From positions 496,001 through 560,000 of the forward strand of contig NZ_JAGINW010000001.1 of the NCBI RefSeq assembly GCF_017876405.1: a DNA stretch of 64,000 nucleotides, read 5' to 3'. This stretch comes from Kibdelosporangium banguiense (lineage in GTDB: Bacteria > Actinomycetota > Actinomycetes > Mycobacteriales > Pseudonocardiaceae). The position numbers and the translations under genes were made by a program. Below, piece by piece: positions 17,376 through 25,624 of this stretch (position 1 is its first letter; each line of letters begins with the position of its first letter). Under the pieces are notes generated by a model, which worked only from the letters and a program-made list of their open reading frames with translations, ran no database searches and was not told where the DNA came from.

Positions 17376-18182
17376 ATGACGACTGCTCGGCGGGTGGTAC
17401 GGACTCGGATACCGCCGGTATTGGTGATTCCGGCGCTGGTCGGCCTGGCGTTCCTGGTGCTTCCGTTGATCGGGTTGGTGATCAGGTCGCCGTGGTCGAC
17501 ATTGATCGACCAGCTGAGCACGGCCGAGGTCGGCGACGCCCTCCGGTTGTCCCTTGTCTGCGCCACATCCGCGACGGTGATCTGCCTGGTGCTGGGCGTG
17601 CCGCTGGCGTGGCTCCTCGCACGGACCACCTTTCCGGGCAGACGGATCGCGCGAGCGTTCGTCACCGTGCCGTTGGTGCTGCCGCCGGTGGTCGGTGGCG
17701 TCGCGCTGCTGCTGGTTTTCGGGCGGCGCGGCGTGGTCGGCCAGTATCTGGATTCGTGGTTCGGCGTCTCGTTGCCGTTCACCACCGCAGGGGTCGTTGT
17801 CGCCGAGGCGTTCGTCGCGATGCCGTTCCTCGTCATCGCCGTTGAGGGTGCGCTGCGAGGTGCGGACCCGCGGTTTGAGGAAGCGGCGGCGACTCTCGGC
17901 GCTTCGCGTTGGATGGCTTTCCGACGGGTCACGCTGCCGACCGTTGCTCCCGGCATCGCAGCAGGCGCCGTGCTGTGCTGGGCGCGTGCGCTCGGTGAGT
18001 TCGGCGCGACGATCACATTTGCCGGCAATTATCCGGGGACCACGCAGACGATGCCGCTCGCGGTGTACCTGGCTCTCGAAAGGGACCCGGACAGTGCGGC
18101 CGTGCTGAGCCTGGTGCTGCTGGCGGTGTCGATCGTGATCCTGGTCAGTTTGCGGGACCGCTGGATCGGACCGCGCGCATGA
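17376..18182 (+). CDS. modB: Molybdate ABC transporter, permease
   Basis: 268 residues from the ATG at 17376; the open frame starts earlier inside modA but membrane similarity starts here. It has five to six transmembrane helices (LVIPALVGLAFLVLPLIGLV, then VICLVLGVPLAWLLARTTF). The cytoplasmic EAA loop contacting ModC is EEAAATLGASRWMAFRRVTL followed by PTVAPGIAAG. LGEFGATITFAGNYPGTTQT is the classic ModB C-terminal motif. It forms the homodimeric channel for molybdate. Its stop overlaps the modC start as ATGA, so the two are translationally coupled. Confidence 0.93.
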   Translation: MTTARRVVRTRIPPVLVIPALVGLAFLVLPLIGLVIRSPWSTLIDQLSTAEVGDALRLSLVCATSATVICLVLGVPLAWLLARTTFPGRRIARAFVTVPLVLPPVVGGVALLLVFGRRGVVGQYLDSWFGVSLPFTTAGVVVAEAFVAMPFLVIAVEGALRGADPRFEEAAATLGASRWMAFRRVTLPTVAPGIAAGAVLCWARALGEFGATITFAGNYPGTTQTMPLAVYLALERDPDSAAVLSLVLLAVSIVILVSLRDRWIGPRA

Positions 18183-19231
18183 CACTGCACGCGGACCTTT
18201 CGGTTCAGATCGGATCGTTCGCTCTGAACGCCGGCTTCGATGTGGAGCCAGGAACCACGCTCGCGTTGCTTGGCCCGAACGGCGCTGGTAAGAGCACCGC
18301 CTTGCGCGCGCTTGCTGGCCTGCGTCCGATGAGCGGCGGCGCCATCACCTTGAACGGGCGCATGCTGGACGAGCCCGGTCAAGATCTGTTCGTGCCGCCT
18401 GAGCGTCGATCGGTCGGGGTGGTGTTCCAGGACTACCTCCTGTTCGGCCATCTGTCCGCTGTGGACAACGTGGCTTTTGGACTGCGGGCCCGGGGGCAGC
18501 GCAAGCGGGACGCGCAAGTCGAGGCCGCTGCTTGGCTCGATCGCGTGGGTCTGGCTCCACAGGCGCGCCACAAGCCCCGGCAGTTGTCGGGCGGCCAGGC
18601 TCAACGGGTGGCTCTCGCACGTGCCCTGGCCATCCGGCCGGACCTGTTGTTGCTCGACGAGCCCCTCGCGGCCCTGGACGCGGCAACACGAATCCAGATA
18701 CGGGCACAGTTGCGTAAGCACCTTGACGACTACGAAGGGGCGACCGTGCTCGTAACGCACGACCCGCTCGACGCCATGGTGCTCGCGGACCGTCTGCTCG
18801 TCGTCGAGAACGGCTCCGTGGTGCAGGAAGGCACGCCTGTCGAGATCGCTCGCCGACCGCGTACTGACTACATCGCGGCGCTCGTCGGACTGAATCTGTA
18901 TCGCGGTGTCGCTGACGGAGCGACCGTCAAGCTCGACGAAGGTGGCGTGATCACGACCGCGCACGCGACGACAGGCGCGGTGTTCGTCGCGTTTCCTCCG
19001 ACCGCGGTGAGCCTGCACCGCACGAGGTCTGAGGGCAGCCCTCGGAATACATGGCTCGCTGAAGTGACCGGCATCGAGCAGCACGCCGACACCATGCGTG
19101 TACGGCTGACGGGCACTCCCGACTTGCTCGCGGACGTCACGACGGCGGCCGTCGCCGAACTCTTGTTGTCGCCCGGCCAGCAGGTGTGGGTCTCTGTCAA
19201 GGCCACCGAGACCCACACTTACCCAAGCTGA
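18179..19231 (+). CDS. modC: Molybdate ABC transporter, ATPase with TOBE/Mop domain
   Basis: 350 residues from the ATG at 18179. The ABC domain has Walker A GPNGAGKST, Q-loop VVFQDYLLFGHLS, signature LSGGQAQRVALARALA, Walker B LLLLDEPLAALDA and the switch His in VLVTHDPLDAM. After about residue 240 comes a Mop/TOBE regulatory domain that in other ModC proteins binds molybdate (VSLHRTRSEGSPRNTW, VTGIEQHADTMRVRLTG). Membrane-associated dimer that powers ModB. The 3' end is 38 bases from the convergent bkdC stop. Confidence 0.92.
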   Translation: MTLHADLSVQIGSFALNAGFDVEPGTTLALLGPNGAGKSTALRALAGLRPMSGGAITLNGRMLDEPGQDLFVPPERRSVGVVFQDYLLFGHLSAVDNVAFGLRARGQRKRDAQVEAAAWLDRVGLAPQARHKPRQLSGGQAQRVALARALAIRPDLLLLDEPLAALDAATRIQIRAQLRKHLDDYEGATVLVTHDPLDAMVLADRLLVVENGSVVQEGTPVEIARRPRTDYIAALVGLNLYRGVADGATVKLDEGGVITTAHATTGAVFVAFPPTAVSLHRTRSEGSPRNTWLAEVTGIEQHADTMRVRLTGTPDLLADVTTAAVAELLLSPGQQVWVSVKATETHTYPS

Positions 19232-19269
19232 ACCCGCAGGTCAGCGCCTGTGGCTCAACTGGTGCGCCG

Positions 19270-20520
19270 TCAGAGGTCACCCAGCAGGGCCATCGGCCGC
19301 TCGACACAGTCCGCCACGAACCGCAGGAAGCCACCGGCGGCCTCGCCGTCGCAGACCCGGTGGTCGAAAGCGAGCGTCAACTGGGTCACCTTGCGGACCA
19401 CGAGCTGACCGTCCACAACCCACGGCCGGTCGATGATCCGGCCGATGCCGACGATCGCGGCTTCCGGGTGGTTGATGATCGCGGCCGATCCGTCGACGCC
19501 GAATACGCCGTAGTTGTTCACCGTGAACGTGCCCCCGGTCAGCTGCGCCGGTTGCAGTGAGCCGCTGCGCGCGGCTTCAGTGAGGTGGCTCAATTCTGCG
19601 GCCAGGTCCCTGGTGCTGCGGTTCTGGGCGTCCTTGACCACAGGGACGACCAAGCCACGCGAGGTCTGTGCGGCGAATCCGAGGTGCACTGCGTCCGACA
19701 GGACGATCTCGTTGCGGGCGGTGTCGACCGTCGAGTTCAACGCCGGGTACCGCGCCAGTCCGAGCACACAGAATTTGGCGACGAGCGCGAGCAGGCTCAC
19801 TGGGCGAGCAGGGTCGGCCGCGTTGATCTCCTTGCGAGCCGCCAGCAGACCGGTGGCGTCGACATCGACCCAGACCGTCGCCTCCGGGATCTCACGGCGA
19901 GACCTGGTCAGCCGCTCGGCGACCATGCCGCGGACACCACGCAATGGAATCCTCGTCGCCTGGTGGCCCTCGATCGCAGCCACCACGTCCTGGCGCATCA
20001 CCAGGCCGTCCGGCCCGCTGCCGGTCAGGGCGTGGAGATTCACGTCGTTCTCGCGGGCCAGCTTGCGGACCACTGGAGATACCACCGGTATCCGGGCGTT
20101 GTGGCTCCGCGCGGGAGCCGTCTTCACCGGCGGCTTGCTGGCGGGCAACGCCTGGTCCTCGGAACGAGCCTGAGGCACGACCGGGGCCAGTGGCCTGCGC
20201 CGACCCTGCCGGCGAGCCCGTTTGGTGACGCCGGACCCCACCAGATTCGGACTCGTCTCAACACCGGGCTCCGACAACCCGGCCGACGCGACCGACAAAA
20301 GCGGTGCGCCCACGTTGACCGTTGAGCCAGTCTCACCGTGCAGAGCGGTGACTACGCCGGCATACGGAACCGGCACTTCGATCGCCGCCTTCGCGGTCTC
20401 GACCTCGACGACCGGCTGGTCGATCTCCACCGCGTCGCCGACCGAGACCAGCCAGCGGACGATCTCGGCGTCGACCAGGCCCTCACCGAGATCCGGCAGG
20501 GCGAACTCCCGCACGTTCAC
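19270..20520 (-). CDS. bkdC: Branched-chain 2-oxoacid dehydrogenase, E2 dihydrolipoyl acyltransferase
   Basis: 416 residues from the GTG at 20520. GTGA overlaps the bkdB stop and the site GGGAGGAGAA sits within the bkdB end. Order of domains: lipoyl domain with the lipoylated Lys in VETAKAAIEVPVPYAG (~residues 40-55), a variable Arg/Pro linker, the E1/E3-binding domain VSPVVRKLARENDVNLHALT, then the catalytic acyltransferase core ending in DHRVCDGEAAGGFLRF with the active His and Asp (HxxxDG). GFAAQTSRGLVVPVVKDAQN is also typical. It moves the acyl group from E1 to CoA. An E3 gene is not in the operon. Branched-chain rather than pyruvate specificity is inferred from the Lrp regulator and the nearby catabolic genes. 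Confidence 0.9.
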   Translation of the reverse strand: MNVREFALPDLGEGLVDAEIVRWLVSVGDAVEIDQPVVEVETAKAAIEVPVPYAGVVTALHGETGSTVNVGAPLLSVASAGLSEPGVETSPNLVGSGVTKRARRQGRRRPLAPVVPQARSEDQALPASKPPVKTAPARSHNARIPVVSPVVRKLARENDVNLHALTGSGPDGLVMRQDVVAAIEGHQATRIPLRGVRGMVAERLTRSRREIPEATVWVDVDATGLLAARKEINAADPARPVSLLALVAKFCVLGLARYPALNSTVDTARNEIVLSDAVHLGFAAQTSRGLVVPVVKDAQNRSTRDLAAELSHLTEAARSGSLQPAQLTGGTFTVNNYGVFGVDGSAAIINHPEAAIVGIGRIIDRPWVVDGQLVVRKVTQLTLAFDHRVCDGEAAGGFLRFVADCVERPMALLGDL

Positions 20521-21497
20521 TTCTCCTCCCACTGCAGGCGGGCGATCGCGTCCAGGATCCGGTCGGGGTGCGGCAACTGGTGCTCCTCGAGATCCTTCGG
20601 CGGGTACGGCACGTCGAAGCCACCTACCCGCAGCACAGGCGCCTCCAGCCAATGGAAGCACCGCTCGGTGACCGTCGCGACGACCTCAGCGCCGTAGCCA
20701 CCGAACACTGAGGACTCATGGACGACGACGGCACGGCCCGTTTTGCGGACCGACGCGCAGACCGTCTCTTCGTCGAGGGGCGTGAGCGAGCGCAGGTCTA
20801 TGACCTCCACGTCCCACCCCTCTTCTGTCGCCGCGTCCGCTGTCTCCAGTGCGGTCTGAACCGTCGAGCCGTAGGCGATCAGCGTGACGTCCTGGCCCTC
20901 CCGGCGGACCACCGCGCGGTTCATCGGGCTTGTCCTGGTGGAGAGGTCGAACTCGGCCTTGGTCCAGTAGCGGGACTTCGGCTCCATGAAGATCACTGGG
21001 TCCGGGCTCTCGATCGCCGCGCGCAGCATCGAGTACGCGTCGGCCGTCGTGCCCGGCGTGATCACGGTAAGTCCAGGTGTGTGCGTGTAGTACGCCTCAG
21101 ACGAGTCGCCATGGTGCTCGACGCCGCCGATACCACCGCCGTACGGGATGCGGATGACCATCGGCAAGGCGACCTTGCCGCGAGTCCGGTTCCGCATTTT
21201 GGCCACATGCGACGTGATCTGCTCGAACGCCGGATACGCGAACGCGTCGAACTGCATCTCAACGACAGGCCGCATGCCGTACATCGCCATGCCCACGGCG
21301 GTGCCGACGATTCCCGACTCGGCTAACGGCGAGTCGAAGCACCTGTCCTCACCGAACTGCGCGGTGAGCCCTTCAGTAACGGTGAAAACGCCGCCGTACG
21401 GACCGACATCCTCGCCGAACACGACAACGTTCGGGTCGTCGGTCATCGCGTCGCGCAGGGCACGGTTCAAAGCTTGAGCCATGTTGAGCTGAGCCAT
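20517..21497 (-). CDS. bkdB: Branched-chain 2-oxoacid dehydrogenase, E1 beta
   Basis: 326 residues from the ATG at 21497, which overlaps the bkdA stop as TGATG. The sequence is a typical E1-beta: MAQALNRALRDAMTDDPNVV, FGEDVGPYGGVFTVTEGL, FDSPLAESGIVGTAVGMAMY and the core MQFDAFAYPAFEQITSHVAK. The transketolase C-terminal domain carries VIDLRSLTPLDEETV and VVVHESSVFGGYGAEVVA. It forms the alpha2beta2 TPP-dependent decarboxylase with BkdA in the cytosol. The length is standard. Confidence 0.93.
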   Translation of the reverse strand: MAQLNMAQALNRALRDAMTDDPNVVVFGEDVGPYGGVFTVTEGLTAQFGEDRCFDSPLAESGIVGTAVGMAMYGMRPVVEMQFDAFAYPAFEQITSHVAKMRNRTRGKVALPMVIRIPYGGGIGGVEHHGDSSEAYYTHTPGLTVITPGTTADAYSMLRAAIESPDPVIFMEPKSRYWTKAEFDLSTRTSPMNRAVVRREGQDVTLIAYGSTVQTALETADAATEEGWDVEVIDLRSLTPLDEETVCASVRKTGRAVVVHESSVFGGYGAEVVATVTERCFHWLEAPVLRVGGFDVPYPPKDLEEHQLPHPDRILDAIARLQWEEK

Positions 21498-22567
21498 CAC
21501 GCCTCCCCCTGGTCCGCCGCCAGTTCGGCACGCAGAGCCGCGGCCTGGGCACGCAGGCGAGGTGTCGGAACCGCATAGACGTGCTCGAACAGTTCGTCCG
21601 GGTCGACGTGCGCGTCCTTGTTCATCTCGGCGCGTAGGTCCGCCATCATCCGGTCGGCTTCCTCGGCGTACGCGTTCTCGTCCGCAGCGAGCAGACGGTT
21701 GAAGCGCACGATGGGGTCGCTGGCGCGCCATGGGTCGGCGTCGCTGGCGTCGCGGTAACGGCTGGTGTCGTCGGAGTTGGTATGCGGGTCGAGCCGGTAG
21801 GTCAGGCCTTCCACGATGGAGGGCCCGCCGCCGGCCCGGGCCTTCGCGAGGGCCTCTGAGGTGACCGTGTACACGGCTGCGGCGTCGTTGCCGTCCACGT
21901 GGTAGCCGGACATCCCGTAGCCGATTGCCTTGTGGGCCAGTGTGGGAGCCTTCGATTGTTTGTCGAGGGGCACGCTGATGGCCCACTGGTTGTTCTGGAT
22001 GAAGAACACGACAGGTGCGTTGAACACGGCGGCGAAGTTGAACGCTTCGTGCGCGTCGCCCTCGCTCGTCGCACCATCGCCCATGAAGACGAGCACTGCG
22101 ACCGAGTCACCGTGCAGGCGCGCGGCGTGAGCCAGTCCAACCGCGTGTGGCGCGTTCGTAGAGAGCGGCGTGCACAACGGAGCCACGCGATGCGCGTACG
22201 GGTCCCAACCCGAGTGCCAGTTGCCACGCAACAACGTCAGCGTCTCGACTGCGGGGACACCGCGTGTGACAACAGCGACGGTGTCGCGGTAGGTCGGGAA
22301 CAACCAGTCATCGGCTTCCAGCGCCAGAGTCGCGCCGACCTGGCAGGCCTCCTGGCCGACCGAGGACGGATAGACAGCCAGGCGGCCTTGTTTGGTCAAC
22401 GCGGTGGCTTGCCGGTTGAACCGCCTGCCCAGGATCATCCCGCGGTGCAAGGATCGCAGCACCCGCTCGTCGGGCAGGGCACCGGTGGCCGCCCCGCTCT
22501 CGTCGACCAGCTGGATCGGTTCCCGGCTCGGCAGGGTCAGCTCGTGGCTCGCCTCGATCGACTTCAT
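21497..22567 (-). CDS. bkdA: Branched-chain 2-oxoacid dehydrogenase, E1 alpha
   Basis: 356 residues from the ATG at 22567. No Shine-Dalgarno site precedes it and an operator-like palindrome covers the start codon, so the mRNA may be leaderless. The TPP-binding motif is GDGATSEGDAHEAFNFAAVF followed by NAPVVFFIQNNQWAIS. FPTYRDTVAVVTRGV, SSVGQEACQVGATLAL and the phosphorylation-loop-like RLDPHTNSDDTSRYRDA are E1-alpha features. It decarboxylates branched-chain 2-oxoacids and reductively acylates E2. It is the first gene of bkdABC, divergent from the Lrp-type gene. Confidence 0.92.
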   Translation of the reverse strand: MKSIEASHELTLPSREPIQLVDESGAATGALPDERVLRSLHRGMILGRRFNRQATALTKQGRLAVYPSSVGQEACQVGATLALEADDWLFPTYRDTVAVVTRGVPAVETLTLLRGNWHSGWDPYAHRVAPLCTPLSTNAPHAVGLAHAARLHGDSVAVLVFMGDGATSEGDAHEAFNFAAVFNAPVVFFIQNNQWAISVPLDKQSKAPTLAHKAIGYGMSGYHVDGNDAAAVYTVTSEALAKARAGGGPSIVEGLTYRLDPHTNSDDTSRYRDASDADPWRASDPIVRFNRLLAADENAYAEEADRMMADLRAEMNKDAHVDPDELFEHVYAVPTPRLRAQAAALRAELAADQGEA

Positions 22568-22580
22568 GACCGAATGGTCA
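22567..22580. promoter_or_regulatory. Palindrome over bkdA start
   Basis: TGACC-GAAT-GGTCA is followed by GTTGG. Read on the bkdA strand, it gives CCAACTGACC, the same AACTGAC half-site found at the permease and acyl-CoA dehydrogenase promoters. It overlaps the bkdA ATG and sits in the 91-base bkdA/lrp divergent region, so it could control either gene. Confidence 0.45.
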
Positions 22581-22658
22581 GTTGGTATCGTGACAGTTGT
22601 CCACGCCGGTGACGGACCCCGAGACGAGTTGCCGGTGGGAACGCGACGGGAGGTCCGG

Positions 22659-23144
22659 ATGTCCCATCAGATGTCCGGCCAACGGGAGACCGATGGACGG
22701 ATGGCGCCCGCGCTGGACGAGGTCGACCGGCGGATCGTGGAACTGCTCCGGGCGGACGGCCGGATCTCTGTGCGCAAGCTGGCCGAGCAGGTCAATGTCT
22801 CGCGCGCCAACGCGTACGCCCGGATCGAGCGGCTGACCTCATCTGGCGTGATCACCGGGTACCACGCGACGATCGACCCGCACCGGTACGGCTACACGGT
22901 GTCGGCGTATCTGGCTGTGAAACTGCGCCAGCGCTCGTGGCGCGAGTTCACGGAGCGTCTGGCGGACATGCCTGAGGTGGAGCACGCCGCGATGGTGTCC
23001 GGCGGGTACGACGGCTTGCTGCTGGTGCGTACCACCGACAGCGACGCGCTGCGGGACGTGGTGCTGGACCGTCTGCAGGCGATGCCCGAAGTGATGGCCA
23101 CACACACGATGTTCATCCTTGACGAACTACATCCCAGGCATTAG
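22659..23144 (+). CDS. Lrp/AsnC-family regulator, BkdR-like
   Basis: 161 residues from the ATG at 22659, 5 bases after GGGAGG; the longer frame runs back through the bkdA promoter. The N-terminal AsnC-type winged HTH is LDEVDRRIVELLRADGRISV, then RKLAEQVNVSRANAYARIER. The C-terminal RAM/ACT effector domain is YTVSAYLAVKLRQRSW, AAMVSGGYDGLLLVRTTDSD and the terminal MATHTMFILDE. Divergent Lrp-type genes commonly activate bkd operons in response to branched-chain amino acids, which is the likely role here. Confidence 0.9.
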   Translation: MSHQMSGQRETDGRMAPALDEVDRRIVELLRADGRISVRKLAEQVNVSRANAYARIERLTSSGVITGYHATIDPHRYGYTVSAYLAVKLRQRSWREFTERLADMPEVEHAAMVSGGYDGLLLVRTTDSDALRDVVLDRLQAMPEVMATHTMFILDELHPRH

Positions 23145-23257
23145 CCCGATCGAGCCAGTTGCCACTGGGACAAAGGACCCACTAAGGGGCGACTTCATGG
23201 CTATTTCCCCCATCCACACCGTACGGTCGGATTGTTGTCCCAGTCGGGGGGAGAGCA

Positions 23258-25375
23258 ATGGACGATGGCGGCAGACCTCAGGATGTCGGCAACAAGATTT
23301 CCGGCTCCGTAGTCGGGCCGGCAGTGCAGGCAGGCAGTATCAGCGGCGGCGTGCATTTCCATCAGGAAACGGCGAACAGACTTCCGGTACCGCGGCAGTT
23401 GCTCGCACCACCAGCTCATTTCACCAGCCGGAATCACGAACTCGGCGTTCTGGATGAGATTCTCACCACCGGATCACCGGCACTGATCGTCCTCAGTGGA
23501 CCAGGCGGCGTTGGAAAAACAGCGTTGGCGTTGCAGTGGGCGCACCGGATAAGCACCCGATTCCCGGACGGCCAGCTCTACGTCGATCTGGCCGGTTTCA
23601 GTGAAACGGCGCCGGTCGCTCCTGGCGACGCGCTTGGTCTTTTTCTTCGCGCGCTTGGCATAACGCCGGACAACGTGCCAGTCGGACTGGCCGAACAGGC
23701 TGCGCTGTACAGGTCGTTGACCGCGGGCCGGTCCCTACTTGTATTGCTGGACAACGCCTATTCGGCAGCCCAGGTGCGAGCGCTACTACCCGCTCCGCCA
23801 GACAGCGCGGTGATAGTCACAAGCCGTAGCCGTCTCATCGGCCTGGTCCCTCATGGTGGCCAGCTTGTCGAAGTCGGACCGTTGCCGACTCCTGACGCGG
23901 TGCAGTTGCTGGCCAGCACGGTCGGCCGGGCCAGAGTGACCCAGGAACGGGAGCGTGCCGAGCAACTCGTCGACATGTGCGGTGGCCTGCCGATCGCAGT
24001 GTGCGTGGCGGCCGCCAGGCTTGCCACGAGGCCTAGGCTCTCAGTCGGGCGCGTCGCGGCGGAACTCGCCGACGAACGTCGCCGCCTAGCCGGGTTGTCG
24101 GCGCACGGACTGTCGGTCCAAGCAGCGTTCGACGTCTCCTACAAGTCGCTGGAGGCGCCAGTGGCGACCCTCTATCGGCGGTTGGGCCTGCACCCTGGCC
24201 AGGATTTCGGGCCTGGGGTGGCTGCCGCCGTGACTCCGGACGATGAGGATCGCGCGCTGGAGAACCTGATCGAGGACAACCTCCTCGAGGAGATCCAGGA
24301 GGATCGCTATCGCTTCCATGACCTGCTGCGGTTACACGCACGTCAGCGGGCCGCAGCCGAAGACACACCGCAGGAGCGCGATGCGGCGTTGCGCGACATT
24401 CTCGAGTGGTATTTGGCGATGGCTCTCTCAGCGGACCAGGTTCTGACCCCTTATCGCCGCCGTCCCTTCCGGTACGAATTCCAGTCAGGGCGTCCGCGCC
24501 CGTCGGCTTTCGCCGACCGAGACGAAGCGTTGTCCTGGCTGGACAGCGAACGGGTCAACCTCATCGCCGCCGGGCGAACCGCGCTCGACCGGCAATGGCC
24601 GACGCTCGCCTGGCACCTGTGCGACGTGATGTGGCCCTTGCTGCTGTACCGCAAGCACTATCGGGACCGCCTCGACATCGACTTCCGGGGTGTCCAGGCC
24701 GCCAGGGCGTGGTCCAACAAATGGGCCGAAGCCGAGATGCTCAAGCGCCTCGGACGAGTGTCGACGGTGCTGGGCCGGCACGGCCAAGCCGAAGAGCAAC
24801 TGCACGCCGCCGAACAGCTTTTCGACGAGCAGGACGACCGTCTCGGCGTGTCGGCCGCGCGGGAGTACCTCGCGCTGCTGTACCTGGAGATCGACCGGCT
24901 GGCCGACGCCACCAGGATCTTCGAGGACTTGCTGGTCACCCATCGCGAGCTCGGTGCCGACCGCAACGTGGGCCTCGACTTGATCAACCTGGGCCTGGTG
25001 CTGCCCAGGCAACGACGCGCCAACGAGGCGATCGAGAGATTGTCAGAAGCGCACGAGATCTTCACCAGGCTCGCGGGCACGGATCCGTTCAACGGAGCCA
25101 GGGCGATGACCGCCCTCGCCGAGGCGTATCGGCAGGCCGGCCAGCCCGACCAGGCGCGCGCCTGGGCCACCAGAGCGGCGCGCGCCATGACCGAACTTGG
25201 CTCCGACTTCGGTCAAGCCGAAGTACACGAAGTGCTTGCCGAGATCGCGGCCAGCCAGGGGGACCTGGCTACGGCAGCGGACCATCTCCGGCTCGCGTTG
25301 GAGATCTTCGATTCAGCCTTCTCCGCCCGGGCGGATCCCGTCCGGGCCCGGCTGCGCGAGCTGACCGGAGAGTGA
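23258..25375 (+). CDS. NB-ARC/TPR STAND protein with N-terminal amyloid-like motif
   Basis: 705 residues from the ATG at 23258, behind GGGGGGAGAGC. Residues ~12-35 are a glycine-spaced motif: NKISGSVVG, then PAVQAGSISGG, then VHFH. The VQAG core and N/G/V spacing resemble the RHIM/PP-like (BASS) amyloid-signalling motifs reported at the ends of bacterial NLR-like proteins. The NB-ARC domain follows: Walker A GPGGVGKTALALQWAH (~residue 86), FPDGQLYVDLAGF, LLVLLDNAYSAAQVRALLP, VIVTSRSRL and GGLPIAV. A winged-helix segment with LGLHPGQDFG and YRFHDLLRLHAR comes next, and helical TPR-like repeats run from ~residue 430 to the end. It has no DNA-binding domain, unlike SARP relatives. The last 63 bases overlap the convergent 103-aa gene. 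Confidence 0.82.
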   Translation: MDDGGRPQDVGNKISGSVVGPAVQAGSISGGVHFHQETANRLPVPRQLLAPPAHFTSRNHELGVLDEILTTGSPALIVLSGPGGVGKTALALQWAHRISTRFPDGQLYVDLAGFSETAPVAPGDALGLFLRALGITPDNVPVGLAEQAALYRSLTAGRSLLVLLDNAYSAAQVRALLPAPPDSAVIVTSRSRLIGLVPHGGQLVEVGPLPTPDAVQLLASTVGRARVTQERERAEQLVDMCGGLPIAVCVAAARLATRPRLSVGRVAAELADERRRLAGLSAHGLSVQAAFDVSYKSLEAPVATLYRRLGLHPGQDFGPGVAAAVTPDDEDRALENLIEDNLLEEIQEDRYRFHDLLRLHARQRAAAEDTPQERDAALRDILEWYLAMALSADQVLTPYRRRPFRYEFQSGRPRPSAFADRDEALSWLDSERVNLIAAGRTALDRQWPTLAWHLCDVMWPLLLYRKHYRDRLDIDFRGVQAARAWSNKWAEAEMLKRLGRVSTVLGRHGQAEEQLHAAEQLFDEQDDRLGVSAAREYLALLYLEIDRLADATRIFEDLLVTHRELGADRNVGLDLINLGLVLPRQRRANEAIERLSEAHEIFTRLAGTDPFNGARAMTALAEAYRQAGQPDQARAWATRAARAMTELGSDFGQAEVHEVLAEIAASQGDLATAADHLRLALEIFDSAFSARADPVRARLRELTGE

Positions 25376-25624
25376 CCACAGGGCATAGATGATCTTCACC
25401 GCGCCCGTGGTCAGCTCGGCGTGCGCGGTCAGCCGGACGCCATCGCGCGTACCGATCGCGACCGGTCCACCGGCCGGACTGAATATCACCATCGCCAGAC
25501 CTGGCCACTGTGCGAAGGCTGCGGCGCAGATGTCGAGCCACCCTTCGTGGCCTGCGGAAAGAACGAGAACGTCAGCAGTGGCGATCCTGTCGTGCCAGCC
25601 TTCCGCGATGACGGGCTCGCTCAT
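25313..25624 (-). CDS. Unknown 103-aa protein coupled to the GT-B gene
   Basis: 103 residues from the ATG at 25624, which overlaps the TGA of the upstream gene as ATGA, so coupled translation is likely. It opens with MSEPVIAEGWHDRIATADVL. A hydrophobic segment VLVLSAGHEGWLDICAAAFA is followed by WPGLAMVIFSPAGGPVAIGT and TTGAVKIIYALWSLSGQLA. I do not recognise the family. The alternating short hydrophobic strands suggest a small alpha/beta domain, not a membrane protein. Its 3' 63 bases lie antisense to the end of the STAND gene, which weakens the gene call slightly; the start overlap and length of sensible protein sequence support it. Confidence 0.5.
   Translation of the reverse strand: MSEPVIAEGWHDRIATADVLVLSAGHEGWLDICAAAFAQWPGLAMVIFSPAGGPVAIGTRDGVRLTAHAELTTGAVKIIYALWSLSGQLAQPGPDGIRPGGEG

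Noticed and set aside
16472..18028. Long minus-strand open frame opposite modA/modB
   Set aside because: Its sequence is Arg/His/Gln-rich with no domain, and it mirrors the strongly biased codons of the clear modAB genes.
13442..23144. Secondary-metabolite gene cluster around the ABC-F and SnoaL-like genes
   Set aside because: No polyketide, peptide synthetase, terpene or RiPP core genes are present; the neighbours are transport and catabolism genes.
23119..23457. Small ORF overlapping the start of the STAND gene
   Set aside because: Out of frame with the well-supported STAND start, Arg/Ser-rich and without a ribosome site.
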